The position numbers were made by a program, and so were the translations under genes. From Lichenifustis flavocetrariae (GTDB taxonomy: Bacteria > Pseudomonadota > Alphaproteobacteria > Rhizobiales > Beijerinckiaceae): 64,000 bases of DNA. The first letter of the stretch is position 1. Each line of letters begins with the position of its first letter. This document shows positions 16,285 through 25,454 of this stretch, piece after piece. Below the pieces are notes generated by a model. That model saw only the letters and a list, made by a program, of their open reading frames with translations. It had not been told where the DNA came from and searched no databases. The stretch covers positions 18,136-82,135 of the forward strand of contig NZ_JAMOIM010000022.1 in assembly GCF_026130545.1 (NCBI RefSeq). Reading direction: 5' to 3'.

Positions 16285-18771
16285 ATGAGCACCCTGCCGC
16301 GCCCCGTTCTGCGCCTGACCGACGTGGTCAAGACCTTCCCGGGCGTCGTTGCGCTCGGGGGCGTCAGCCTGGAGGTGGTAGCGGGCGAGGTCCATGCCCT
16401 TCTGGGCGAAAACGGGGCTGGAAAGTCCACGCTGATGGCGGTTGCGGCCGGCGCGCTTGCGCCCGACTCGGGCCAGATCGAGATCGGCGGAGAGCTGCTG
16501 AGCGAAGCCTCGCCGGCGCTGGCCCAGGCGCTCGGCATCGCGGTCGTGTACCAGCACACCTCGGTGATCGAGGATCTCACGGTCGCCGAGAACCTGCTGT
16601 TTTGCGTGCCCGCCGCGCGCCGCGCTGGCGCTGGGGGCGAGGTGGCGTGGATCAATGCGCAGCTCGCCGCCGTAGGGGCCACCTTCGACCGCCGGACGCG
16701 CGTCAGCGATCTCAGCGTGGCCGAACGCCAGCTCGTGGAGATCGCGAAAGCGCTGGCGCTGCGGCCAAAGGTGCTGGTGCTCGATGAGCCGACCGAAGCC
16801 CTGACCGCCATCGAGACCGAGCGTCTGTTCGCCCAGATCGGGCGCATCACGGAGCAGGGCACCGCGGTCGTCTATATTTCGCACCGCCTGCCCGAGGTGC
16901 GCCGCATCGCGGAGCGCATCAGCATTTTGCGCGACGGGCGTTTCCGCGGCACCTTCCCGGCCTCGGGCGTGTCGGAAGAGGAGATCCTGGCGCTGATCAT
17001 CGGCCGCTCCGTCGACCGCGCCTTTCCGCATAAGGATACCGCCAAGCTCGGCGCCCCGCCCGTGCTGGTCGCCCGAGACGTGCGAAACGACCGGCTCCAG
17101 AGCGTCGACCTCGAGGTCCGCCCTGGCGAGGTCGTCGGGTTGGCCGGGGTCGAGGGCAACGGGCAACGCGACTTCATCCGGGCGTTAGCCGGGCTGACAC
17201 CCATTACAGGTAGGCTCACGGTGCGCGATCGGCCGGTCGCGACCTCCGACCCCATCGCGGCGCAGAACGGCGGCCTGATCTTCCTGCCTGGCGACCGGCA
17301 TGCCGAAGGGCTGCTGCTGCCGCTCACGATCCGCGAGAATCTGACGTTGCTCGTGCTCGGCACGCTGACGCGCTACGGCCTCGTGGCACGCGACAAGGAA
17401 CTGGCGCTGGCGACGAGCTATGGTGAAAAGCTTGCGATCAAGGCGCCTTCGCCGGAAGCAAACATCGGACATCTCTCGGGCGGCAATCAGCAAAAGGTGC
17501 TGTTCGCGCGCTCCATGGCGGCCAACCCGGCCGTGTTCCTTGCCGACGAGCCGACCCGCGGCGTCGATGCGGGCGCGCGCGTGGAGCTCTACAAGGTGGT
17601 GCGCGACGTCGCCAGAGCCGGCGCGGGCGTCGTGGTGCTGTCCTCCGATGCCGTGGAACTGCAAGGGCTGTGCGATCGCGTCCTGGTGTTCTCGCGCGGC
17701 AAGGTGGTGAGGACGCTGACGGGCGACGACCTGACGGAAGAGAACATCACGGGCGCGGCGATCGGCTCAGCGACCCAGCGCGACGCCCCGACCGCGGCGG
17801 CCGGTGCATCCTGGTTCCGTCGGTTCACCTCCGGCGACATCGCCCCGACCCTCATCCTGGCAGCGCTGATCGTGCTGCTCGGCCTCTACACGGCGGGGGT
17901 CAACCCGAAATTCCTCAGCGACCGCAGCCTGAGCGGGACGCTGCTGCTCGCGAGCGCTCTCACGTTCGTCAGCGTCGGGCAGCTTTTCGTGTTGCTCACC
18001 GGCGGCATCGATCTGTCGGTCGGGCCCCTGACCGGGCTGATCGTGGTGGTCCTGTCCTTTTTTGCCGACGGCGATCATGGGCCGGCCACCTTCGTGCTTG
18101 GCCTTGGAGTCGCACTCGCGGTCGCGGCCTTGATAGGGCTCGTCAATGGGGTCCTGATCCGCGTCGTGAAGCTGTCGCCGCTGATCACCACGCTGGCAAT
18201 GTTCATCGCGCTGCAAGGCGCCTCCTTGTCGCTTCGCTCGACGCCGGACGGCTTTTTTCGACGCGAGATCACGCAGACGCTGACGACCCGGTTCGGCTTC
18301 CTGCCGGCGGCCTTCATCGCGGCCGCCCTCGTGGTTGTCGCTCTCGAAATCATGCTGCGCCGCACCCGGTTCGGTATGGAGCTACGGGCGGTCGGCTCGA
18401 GCGAGGTGGCGGCCTATCGGCTTGGCGCCCGCCCTGTCCGCACGGGCATCCTGGCCTATGTGGCGTGCTCGTGTTTCGCGGCGGTCGGTGGGCTCCTGCT
18501 CGCCGCGCAGGTCGGCGTTGGCGATCCGACGGTCGGCCAGACCTACACGCTGCAGAGTATCTCGGCGGTGGTGCTGGGCGGCGCCAGCATCTTCGGCGGC
18601 CGTGGCTCGTTTTTGGGCGCTCTGGCCGGCGTCCTGTTGGTGCAGGAGATCACGGCCACCACCGGCTTCCTGGGCCTGAGTTCGGCGTGGCAATATTGGT
18701 TGCCGGGGCTGCTGATCCTCACCGCGACGGCACTCTATTCTCGCACACGCACCGCGTCCGAATCGCACTAA
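16285..18771 (+). CDS. Fused RbsA-like ATPase and RbsC-like permease
   Basis: An 828-residue single polypeptide. Residues 1 to about 505 are a tandem ABC ATPase: Walker A GENGAGKST, LSVAERQ signature and DEPTEALT in the first half, then a degenerate P-loop (VEGNGQRDF) with LSGGNQQK and DEPTRGVD in the second, as in RbsA. From about residue 515 a membrane domain follows (GGIDLSVGPLTGLIVV, LGGASIFGGRGS), a full RbsC-like permease. In most systems these are separate genes. No frame break is visible across the junction (about 17780-17850), so the fusion looks genuine. Translation starts at 16285 after GGGAGCTGG. Confidence 0.9.
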   Translation: MSTLPRPVLRLTDVVKTFPGVVALGGVSLEVVAGEVHALLGENGAGKSTLMAVAAGALAPDSGQIEIGGELLSEASPALAQALGIAVVYQHTSVIEDLTVAENLLFCVPAARRAGAGGEVAWINAQLAAVGATFDRRTRVSDLSVAERQLVEIAKALALRPKVLVLDEPTEALTAIETERLFAQIGRITEQGTAVVYISHRLPEVRRIAERISILRDGRFRGTFPASGVSEEEILALIIGRSVDRAFPHKDTAKLGAPPVLVARDVRNDRLQSVDLEVRPGEVVGLAGVEGNGQRDFIRALAGLTPITGRLTVRDRPVATSDPIAAQNGGLIFLPGDRHAEGLLLPLTIRENLTLLVLGTLTRYGLVARDKELALATSYGEKLAIKAPSPEANIGHLSGGNQQKVLFARSMAANPAVFLADEPTRGVDAGARVELYKVVRDVARAGAGVVVLSSDAVELQGLCDRVLVFSRGKVVRTLTGDDLTEENITGAAIGSATQRDAPTAAAGASWFRRFTSGDIAPTLILAALIVLLGLYTAGVNPKFLSDRSLSGTLLLASALTFVSVGQLFVLLTGGIDLSVGPLTGLIVVVLSFFADGDHGPATFVLGLGVALAVAALIGLVNGVLIRVVKLSPLITTLAMFIALQGASLSLRSTPDGFFRREITQTLTTRFGFLPAAFIAAALVVVALEIMLRRTRFGMELRAVGSSEVAAYRLGARPVRTGILAYVACSCFAAVGGLLLAAQVGVGDPTVGQTYTLQSISAVVLGGASIFGGRGSFLGALAGVLLVQEITATTGFLGLSSAWQYWLPGLLILTATALYSRTRTASESH

Positions 18772-18814
18772 GGTCTCGCTCCGCCGCGCGGCGGGGGTGG
18801 GCCAGGAGAACGTC

Positions 18815-19705
18815 ATGGGTCAGGCAGTGGGCATGGTCGGCGTCGGCGTCATGGGCTTCGCCATGGCGGCCAATCTGCGGCAGGCTGGCTTCGAGGTCGT
18901 GGGTTATGATCCCGTACCGGCCGCGATCGCGCGATTGGCCGGGATCGGGGCGAGCGGGGTTGGTTCGGCCCGCGCAGTGGCCGAAGCATGCTCCATCGTG
19001 ATCCTGTCGCTGCCCTCGTCTCAAGCGCTCGCGGCCGCGGTCGAGGGCGATACCGGTCTTGCGGCGGCGGCGACCGAAGGACTGGTGGCCATCGAGTGCT
19101 CGACGCTTCCGCTCGCCGACAAGCGCGCCGCGTTCGAGGTGATGGCGGCTGCGGGCCAGACGCTGCTGGACTGCCCTCTGAGCGGCACTGGTGCCCAGGC
19201 GGTCGTCAAGGATCTCGTAGTGTTCGGCAGCGGCGATCAAGCCGCGTTCGAGCGCTGTCGCCCGGTGTTCGAGGGCATGTCCCGGGTGCAGCGCTACCTC
19301 GGTGCGTTCGGCAACGGCAGCGTCATGAAGTATCTCGCCAATCTTCTGGTGACGATCCACAACGTCTCCACCGCCGAAGCCATGGTGCTGGGACTCAAGG
19401 CGGGCCTGGATCCGAGCCTGATCTACGACACGCTGGCCGATAGCGCGGGTACGTCCCGGATGTTTCAGGTGCGCGGCCCGCTGATGCGCGACGCGTCCTA
19501 CGACACGCCGACTTTCACGATCCGCACCCACCTCAAGGATCTCGCCATCATCGGCGACTTCGTGCAGGAGTTGAACAGCCCGACGCCGCTGTTCTCCGCC
19601 GCGGCCCAGATCTACCACGCCGGCGCGGCGCAAGGGCGGGACATGCAGGATACAGCTGCGGTCTGCGCGGTGCTCGAAGGCCTCGCCGGGCTGCCTTCCC
19701 GCTAA
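18815..19705 (+). CDS. 3-hydroxyisobutyrate dehydrogenase-family oxidoreductase
   Basis: A 296-residue beta-hydroxyacid dehydrogenase. The NAD(P) motif MVGVGVMGFAMAANLRQAGF is at the N-terminus, the substrate-binding motif is DCPLSGTGAQ (family DAPVSGG), and the catalytic lysine is in NGSVMKYLANLL. The ATG at 18815 with GGAG 7 nt upstream is preferred over the GTG at 18797. It likely oxidises a beta-hydroxy acid intermediate of this cluster and ends 7 nt from the convergent BKACE gene. The altered substrate motif suggests a substrate other than 3-hydroxyisobutyrate. Confidence 0.87.
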   Translation: MGQAVGMVGVGVMGFAMAANLRQAGFEVVGYDPVPAAIARLAGIGASGVGSARAVAEACSIVILSLPSSQALAAAVEGDTGLAAAATEGLVAIECSTLPLADKRAAFEVMAAAGQTLLDCPLSGTGAQAVVKDLVVFGSGDQAAFERCRPVFEGMSRVQRYLGAFGNGSVMKYLANLLVTIHNVSTAEAMVLGLKAGLDPSLIYDTLADSAGTSRMFQVRGPLMRDASYDTPTFTIRTHLKDLAIIGDFVQELNSPTPLFSAAAQIYHAGAAQGRDMQDTAAVCAVLEGLAGLPSR

Positions 19706-19712
19706 CGGCCGA

Positions 19713-20576
19713 TCAGGCGACCGACGATCCACCGAGAATCGCGGCCGCCTGCGCGCCAAAGGCCAGCGGCCGCCCCATCCCGCGTGCCAAGGTCGCGATG
19801 GCTGCGACACGCTCCCGGTTGTCGGCCGCCACGCGCCCATCGGCGTGCAGAAGCGAGTTCTCGAACCCCACCCGCATATGGCCGCCCGCTGCCATCGCGG
19901 CTTCGAGCACCGCCGTCTCGCCCTGGCCGAAAGCGCAGACGGTCCAGACGGTGGTGTCGGTCAGGCCCAACCGGTCCATCGTGGCCAGTCGCGCGGCGAA
20001 CTCTGCGATGTCGCTGTTCTGACCCTCGGTGTAGCGCCCCATCACCACAATGATGCGGTGCCGGGTCCCTGGCAGGAGTCCGCGCGCCACGAGGTCACTG
20101 AACCAGACGAGGTCCCGGTCGTCGTAGACAATGTATTGGCACGCGACCCCACTGGCCTGCGCCGCGAGCAGCGCCGCGGCCGCCGGCGCCTCTGCGTCGG
20201 CGAAGAACTCGCGGATCGCCACGGAAACGAAGCGCGGACGCAGCTCGGTCAGCAGCGCCGCCTGGTCGGCCGGGCTGTAGCGTCCGACGGCCTCCGTCGT
20301 GACCTGCACGACGATGTCCGGGGCCGCGACTGCAATCCGCGCCAGCTGCGCGCGATAGGCCGCGACGTCGAGCAGATGCGCTCCGGCGGCATCACGCACA
20401 TGCGCGTGGATCGCGCCTGCCCCCGCCGCGAAACAATCGGCCGCGGTCTCGGCGATCGCGTCGAGCGTGATCGGCAACGCCGCATGATCGCGCGGCATGC
20501 GTCTGGCACCCGTCGGAGCCACCATGATCAGCACGGGACGCGTCGCAAGAACCGCCCGCGACAGCGACTGCGTCAA
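19713..20576 (-). CDS. Beta-keto acid cleavage enzyme (BKACE, DUF849)
   Basis: A 287-residue TIM-barrel enzyme of the BKACE family, which uses zinc to condense a beta-keto acid with acetyl-CoA and split it into acetoacetate and a new CoA ester. Family features include the GAIHAHVRD metal-binding His pair and the C-terminal VGFENSLLHADGRVAADN. The likely start is a TTG at 20576 overlapping the stop of the flavin reductase gene (TTGA), which shows tight coupling. It is the last gene of a four-gene leftward operon (hydrolase, monooxygenase, flavin reductase, BKACE). It implies that the pathway forms a beta-keto acid. Confidence 0.85.
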   Translation of the reverse strand: MTQSLSRAVLATRPVLIMVAPTGARRMPRDHAALPITLDAIAETAADCFAAGAGAIHAHVRDAAGAHLLDVAAYRAQLARIAVAAPDIVVQVTTEAVGRYSPADQAALLTELRPRFVSVAIREFFADAEAPAAAALLAAQASGVACQYIVYDDRDLVWFSDLVARGLLPGTRHRIIVVMGRYTEGQNSDIAEFAARLATMDRLGLTDTTVWTVCAFGQGETAVLEAAMAAGGHMRVGFENSLLHADGRVAADNRERVAAIATLARGMGRPLAFGAQAAAILGGSSVA

Positions 20577-21079
20577 TGTTGGATCAGCCGGCGCACCGAC
20601 CCGCGATGGAACACCAGCGGCGCCGCGCCGTGATCATGCACGGCCATCACCTCGCCAACGTGGATCTCATGGTCGCCTCCCGGATAGCGCGCGAAGGCGC
20701 GGCATTCGAGATAGGCGGCCGTCGCATGCAGTACGGGCACGCCCGTCACGCCGCGATCGAACCGGATGTTAGCGAACTTATCGGACGAAGGGGTTGCGAA
20801 TTGCCGACACAGCGGCTCCTGGTCTTCAGCCAGGATATTGATCGCGAAATACGCATGCTGCCGGAAGGCAGCCAAGCTCGGAGATTTCAGGGCGAGGCTC
20901 CACAGGATCAACGGCGGATCCAGCGAGACTGAATTGAACGAGTTCACGGTCAACCCAATCGGCCGGCCGTCTTCGCCCAGCGTGGTCACCACGACCACGC
21001 CCGTCGTGAAGGAGCCGAGCACATCCCGAAATTGACGGGCTTCCAGCGTCCTCGGGCTCCCCTGCTGCACGCTCGGCAT
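20573..21079 (-). CDS. Flavin reductase (HpaC/RutF-like)
   Basis: A 168-residue FMN/FAD reductase-like protein that would supply reduced flavin to a partner monooxygenase. It contains FRDVLGSFTTGVVVVTT, GLTVNSFNSVSLDPPLILW and a C-terminal GGDHEIHVGEV, the standard signature (GDHxIxxGxV). The start at 21079 is chosen because an AAGGAG sits 6 nt upstream; a start at 21115, overlapping the monooxygenase stop as TGATG, would add 12 residues. Its position directly behind the LLM-class enzyme supports a two-component system. Confidence 0.87.
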   Translation of the reverse strand: MPSVQQGSPRTLEARQFRDVLGSFTTGVVVVTTLGEDGRPIGLTVNSFNSVSLDPPLILWSLALKSPSLAAFRQHAYFAINILAEDQEPLCRQFATPSSDKFANIRFDRGVTGVPVLHATAAYLECRAFARYPGGDHEIHVGEVMAVHDHGAAPLVFHRGSVRRLIQH

Positions 21080-21114
21080 CGCTGCTCCTTCGGCCGCCTC
21101 GATCGAACGCTGCA

Positions 21115-22212
21115 TCACTCGGCGGCCTTTCGCACGACCGCTCCGACCTGGAACGTCACCTTTTCGGCCAGTAGGATCATCGAACGGCGCGCGAGCGACG
21201 GATCGACCCAATCCTTGCCGGCATAGAGCAGCGTTCCGAAGGGCCCGACCTCCTGCTGGAAGCGCGCCAGATCGTCCGATACCTTGTCGGGCGTCCCCCA
21301 GACGACGAGCTTGTCGAGGACGTAGTCGATCGTGACCTCGTCGTCCGGCATCGCGGGATCGGATTTGAACAGCACGGCGCGACCGTTCTTCTTCATCTTG
21401 GTCAGTAACTGATTGTAATAGAACCGGTAGGGGCTCTGAGGCCCCAGCGCATAGTCCCGCGCGGTGTTCATATCATCGGCCACGAAGACGCTTTTGGCGA
21501 CGCGCCAATCCATTGGATCGGCGACCGCGCCGACCCGCTCGCGGCCCTCGACGTATTTTGGCCAGTGGGTCGCGACCCATTGCGGCAACAGGAAGTTGGC
21601 CGAGATCGGCAACCATCCCCGCGCCGCGGCCTCGGTGATGCCCTTCGAATGGGGCGCCACCACGGTGACCACGATCGGCGGATGCGGTTGCTGGAGCGGC
21701 TTGGTCATGATGCCCTGGCCGATCTCCGGCATCATGGTGCGCTCGGTCGTGATCGTCCAGAAACGGCCTTCGATGTTGTAGGGCGGCTCGCCGGACCAGA
21801 TCTTCAGGACGGTGTCGATGCCCTCGACCAGCATGGCGTTGCGGTCTTTGTCGAGGTTGCCGAAAACTTCGGCGTCCGACAGCAGCCCGCCGGGGCTGAT
21901 CCCGAAGTTGAACCGGCCATCCATCATGTGATCCAACATCGCGATCTGGCCCGCGATCGCGGCCGGATGGCTATTGGGCATGTTGATGGTGCCGGTACCG
22001 AGCCGCATGCGCTTGATGTCGCGTGCGATCCAGGTCAGGAACATCGCGCAGGACGTGATGTTCTCCGCCTGATCGGTGATGTGTTCCCCGCAGTAAGCTT
22101 CGGTGAAGCCGAGTTCATCGGCCAGAACGAATGCTTCGCGATCTTCCCTGAGGCAAAGACGCCAGTCTTTGTCCAAGGGGTGGATCGGCATCGTGAAGAA
22201 ACCCAGATGCAT
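21115..22212 (-). CDS. LLM-class flavin-dependent monooxygenase
   Basis: A 365-residue luciferase-like (bacterial luciferase/limonene monooxygenase/RutA superfamily) enzyme that uses reduced flavin and oxygen. Features: MHLGFFTMPIHPLDKDW at the N-terminus, FTEAYCGEHI, MRLGTGTINMPNSHP and HPPIVVTVVAPHSKG. The start at 22212 follows GAGGAG with good spacing. Closest-looking relatives are limonene-type monooxygenases, but the family is broad (alkanesulfonates, uracil, EDTA, terpenes). With its reductase next door it probably performs the oxygen-dependent step of the cluster. Confidence 0.87.
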   Translation of the reverse strand: MHLGFFTMPIHPLDKDWRLCLREDREAFVLADELGFTEAYCGEHITDQAENITSCAMFLTWIARDIKRMRLGTGTINMPNSHPAAIAGQIAMLDHMMDGRFNFGISPGGLLSDAEVFGNLDKDRNAMLVEGIDTVLKIWSGEPPYNIEGRFWTITTERTMMPEIGQGIMTKPLQQPHPPIVVTVVAPHSKGITEAAARGWLPISANFLLPQWVATHWPKYVEGRERVGAVADPMDWRVAKSVFVADDMNTARDYALGPQSPYRFYYNQLLTKMKKNGRAVLFKSDPAMPDDEVTIDYVLDKLVVWGTPDKVSDDLARFQQEVGPFGTLLYAGKDWVDPSLARRSMILLAEKVTFQVGAVVRKAAE

Positions 22213-22264
22213 CGCCAACTCCTCAATCTGCAGCGATCTGTAGCGATGCCGCGCAGGGCGCAAA

Positions 22265-22303
22265 AATGATCATTCCTGATGCTTGGGATCACGCAGCGTG
22301 ATC
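22265..22303. promoter_or_regulatory. Palindromes between hydrolase and monooxygenase genes
   Basis: AATGATCATT (22265-22274) and the 17-bp GATCACGCAGCGTGATC (22287-22303, perfect apart from its centre base) fill much of the 105-nt gap upstream of the monooxygenase gene. They could be an operator for a second promoter inside the operon, or the stem of an attenuator between the hydrolase and monooxygenase genes. There is no T-run. Confidence 0.5.
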
Positions 22304-22317
22304 TGCCAGCTCGGCGT

Positions 22318-23130
22318 TCAGGCGGCGTCTGCCGTCGTGGCCAGCCATGCGCCGACGACTGCATCGAAGCGCTCGGGATTCTCGACGTTGCAGACATGGG
22401 CGCCGGGATCGACCTCGGCATAGACGGAGCCCGGCGTCGCGCCCACCATATCCCGCATCACGGCCGGGGCTGCGGCCAGATCCTGGGCGCCGCATACGAA
22501 CAGGGTCGGGGCCCGGATGGCCCCGAGGGAGCGCCGGTAGTCGAGCTGCTTCAGCGCGCCCGCGCAGGCGATGTAGCCATCGGGATCGGTCGCCTGGATC
22601 ATCGCGGCGGCCGCCTCGATCGCGGCCGGCTCCCGCGCCGCGAAGGCCGGCGTGAACCAACGTTCGATCGTGATGTCGACGATGGCCGCCATGCCGCCGT
22701 CCCGCACCGCCGCGATCCGCGTGTCCCAGTTCGCCACGAAAGGCGGGGGCGCGTCTGCCCGCGCGTCGCAGCAGATGACGCGTCCCAGGCGCGCGCCATG
22801 CGCGATCGCGAGACCCAGCAGTGTCATGCCGCCCATCGACAGGCCGATCACGTCGGCTCTGGCGATGCCGAAGTGATCCATCAGTCCCAGCACGTCACGC
22901 CCGAGTTCGGCAAGGCTGGTGGGTCCCGCGAACGCGGCGCTGTCCCCATGGCCGCGGGTGTCGTAGCGCAGCACGCGATGCGTACGGGTCAGCATCGGGA
23001 TCTGCAGATCCCAGCACGCCATGGTGCTGGCGAGACCGTTGGACAGCACCATCCAGGGCCGACCCGGCTCGCCGTCGAGGCGCGTCGCGAGGTCGACGCC
23101 GTTGCTACGCACGATGGATTGTTGGCTCAC
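22318..23130 (-). CDS. Alpha/beta hydrolase (enol-lactonase/RutD-like)
   Basis: A 270-residue alpha/beta-fold hydrolase. The nucleophile elbow is GLSMGGM (about residue 97), the acid is likely the Asp in CGAQDLAAAP, and the histidine is in DPGAHVCNVE. The domain order matches 3-oxoadipate enol-lactonase and related esterases. The start is a GTG at 23130 preceded by a G-rich ribosome site. It is the first gene of the leftward operon and divergent from the LysR gene at 23301. It may hydrolyse an ester or lactone formed by the monooxygenase. Confidence 0.85.
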   Translation of the reverse strand: MSQQSIVRSNGVDLATRLDGEPGRPWMVLSNGLASTMACWDLQIPMLTRTHRVLRYDTRGHGDSAAFAGPTSLAELGRDVLGLMDHFGIARADVIGLSMGGMTLLGLAIAHGARLGRVICCDARADAPPPFVANWDTRIAAVRDGGMAAIVDITIERWFTPAFAAREPAAIEAAAAMIQATDPDGYIACAGALKQLDYRRSLGAIRAPTLFVCGAQDLAAAPAVMRDMVGATPGSVYAEVDPGAHVCNVENPERFDAVVGAWLATTADAA

Positions 23131-23300
23131 CCGGTCCGCCCTCCTGCTCGACGTGTTGGGAAGCTAGGGCGCGGCGAGAGGTCAGAGTACAATCAAAAGC
23201 TGTAATGCCCGCGATCAATTGACCTGATGACGCGAGGCGGCGCCTCGTTTGGCGATCGACTTGCACTACAGCCCGCAAGTCTGCTTCAGTATCACGAACG

Positions 23301-24320
23301 GTGGCCTCAAGTCCGCCGGCGGGGGGAGACGACATCGAAAGCCTGACAGACATTCGCATCTTCGTCGCGGCCTACGAGGAACGCTCGTTCACCGCGGCCG
23401 CGATGCGGGAACATGCCACACAGTCGGGCGTCTCCCAGCATATTCGCAAGCTCGAAGAGGCCTACGGGGTCAGCCTGTTCACGCGCAGCAAGGGCCAGGT
23501 CGCGCCGACGCCGGCCGCCGATGCCTATTACGAACGGTGCATCCAGGTCCTGCGGTGCCTCGCGGCCGGGAAAAGTGCCGTACGGGCTTTCGCGGGCATC
23601 GCGGGCGACGTCCATGTCGGTCTGATGCCCACCATGACGCGCGCCACACTCGCGCCGTCGATCAAGCGCGTCGTCGAAGAGCATCCCAACGTGGTGGTGC
23701 ACGTGGTCGAGGCGTATAGCCGGATCCTGACCGAGAAGGTCATCACCGGCGACCTCGATTTCGCAATCGTGCCCGCGTTCGTCGGCGGACCAGGTCTCAA
23801 GGTGCAGCCGTTCCTGCAGACTTGGGAGACCCTGGTGGCTCATCCGAACCGGGGGGCCCACCTCTCCCGCGTCCGCCTGCGAGACGGACCGCCGTTGCGC
23901 GTCGTACTCCCGAGCGGGGTCAATACCCGTCGTGGCACCCTCGATACATACATCCGCAGCAATGCCGTTCCAATCGATCGCATGCTCGAGATGGACACCA
24001 TGATGGGGGCGCTCGATCTCGTGGCGACCTCCGATTGGGTGACGATCGTTCCTGCCCTTCTGATGAACGGCGATATTGACGGCAGACAGTTCTCGGTCAG
24101 CTTGATCGTCGATCCGGTCGCGACCCTGGATCTTGTTCTGATCGAGCCGTTGCGCCAGACTCTCAGTCCTGCCGCGCAAGCGTTTCTGGATATCATCAAG
24201 GCTGAAGCGCATCGCTTGAACGAAGTCTGGCGAGAGCTGTTCTCCGAAACAGTGGCCCCCCACCAGACGCCGTCGATCGCCTTCCGCGCTGCCGACCTCC
24301 CGCAAACCGCCTTGACCTAA
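23301..24320 (+). CDS. LysR-family transcriptional regulator
   Basis: A 339-residue LysR regulator. The winged helix begins near SLTDIRIFVAAYEERSFTAA and includes QSGVSQHIRKLEEAYGVSLF; the co-inducer domain starts around GDVHVGLMPT. The start is a GTG at 23301. The gene is divergent from the hydrolase-monooxygenase-reductase-BKACE operon across 170 bp (23131-23300), the usual LysR arrangement, so it is probably the activator of that operon and maybe of the rightward one. I see no single convincing T-N11-A site in the gap. Confidence 0.87.
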   Translation: MASSPPAGGDDIESLTDIRIFVAAYEERSFTAAAMREHATQSGVSQHIRKLEEAYGVSLFTRSKGQVAPTPAADAYYERCIQVLRCLAAGKSAVRAFAGIAGDVHVGLMPTMTRATLAPSIKRVVEEHPNVVVHVVEAYSRILTEKVITGDLDFAIVPAFVGGPGLKVQPFLQTWETLVAHPNRGAHLSRVRLRDGPPLRVVLPSGVNTRRGTLDTYIRSNAVPIDRMLEMDTMMGALDLVATSDWVTIVPALLMNGDIDGRQFSVSLIVDPVATLDLVLIEPLRQTLSPAAQAFLDIIKAEAHRLNEVWRELFSETVAPHQTPSIAFRAADLPQTALT

Positions 24321-24428
24321 CGGTCATTCCCTCGCAATCCGGAATTCATCGAGGTCTTCACCCGACTGACTGTCGGGGAGACATCGCTGGCCTGTCGCAA
24401 ATCGCAGCGCGGGCCACAGAATGGTCCA

Positions 24429-24716
24429 TCAAACCCCTGCTTCACGCTTTGTTACCTCTGTAAGTCCGAAGCAGAATGCGAGCAGGCGCGCTTCTGCGGT
24501 GACACGACCCTGCTGAAAACCTCGGCCACGATCCAGCACCGGCAGACGGGTAGCCGAGAGCAGGATGATCTGAGCCCGCTGGACGTGCTGCACGGGCCGA
24601 CCGCGGTCCTCGATGATCCCATGAAGCCCAGCGCGATCGTAGCCGAGAGCAGAAGCGAGAGAGTTTGAGCCGTGCGGACAGACTCGCATGACTTGATGCC
24701 CTCGTGAAACCTCCAA
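24429..24716 (-). mobile_element. IS630-family transposase remnant
   Basis: A short decayed stretch. The segment GRPVQHVQRAQIILLSATRL matches the N-terminal helix-turn-helix region of IS630 transposases (family: RPQKHVWRARIVLL). After VLD the frame breaks down and no catalytic DDE residues are found. The preceding 24321-24428 contains nothing recognisable. It marks the left border of a cluster of IS fragments. Confidence 0.5.
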
Positions 24717-24727
24717 TCGCCTTACAG

Positions 24728-25446
24728 CACTAGCAGGCTGCGGAAATTTGCGTCAGTATAGCTGATTGCCTCTTGTGATCATGGGTTTGAGGTGCGTCGT
24801 GATGGGCTCCGGCCTGCGGACACCACCTTTCGACGTGCCATTCACCCTGAAGTCGCGGCCAAGAGGTTCGGGAGTCGAATGAGGTTGTAGGCGGCGGCCC
24901 GCATGGTGAACATCCACCCGACTCTTTCGCGTCCACGGTGTTTTGTTTGCCGGAAGCCCCCGGCTGCCTTCATCCAGCCGAACGGCTCCTCGATCCGCTT
25001 GCGGATGCATTGGCTGATGGCGTAGCCGGCATGGCGGGTCGTGCGTCCGTCGATGGCCGAGCGGCGGTTCTTCTGGTTTTGCGCCACATGCGGCGTGACG
25101 CCCAGATGGCGCAGGTTGGCCACGTGGGCCTTGGTGTCATACCCTCCGTTCACCACCCATCCCAGCTCCACTGGGACGGGAGCCTGGTTCACTCCGCCCT
25201 TGTCGGCCCCGAGCGTGACGCCGCCAGCCGGTGCGGTGGTCTCGATCATCGCCTCGGCGGCGGCGCGCTCCGCCACCCTGTGGCCTGGGTGAGTTCGGCA
25301 TCGACGATGAGACCATTGCGGTTCTCTATCAGCACAGGGCCGAGATAGCAGAGCTTGGCCGGTTGCCCGTCGCTCTTGCGATATAGGCGTGCCTCGGGAT
25401 CGGTCGTCGATTGATGCGTCTCGTTCGACTGTTTCGCACCCCGAAA
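24728..25446 (-). mobile_element. IS5-family transposase, C-terminal two-thirds, frameshifted
   Basis: Two minus-strand frames carry typical IS5 sequence: THQSTTDPEARLYRKSDGQP and LCYLGPVLIENRNGLIVDAE upstream of about 25280, then HLGVTPHVAQN, RRSAIDGRTTRHAGY, IRKRIEEPFGWMK and the C-terminus AAYNLIRLPNLLA down to about 24847. The catalytic E region (RIEEPFGW) is present, but a frameshift lies near 25280 and the N-terminal third is missing. The likely end of the element is near 24728 (AGCAGGCTGCGG). At its 5' side it is fused to an IS21 fragment on the other strand. Confidence 0.75.
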
Positions 25447-25454
25447 ATCCCGTT

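Noticed and set aside
16210..17166. Long minus-strand open frames opposite the ABC ATPase genes (also 37536-39857 and 15360-16862)
   Set aside because: They mirror the codons of strong plus-strand genes with clear motifs, have no family match and no ribosome sites.
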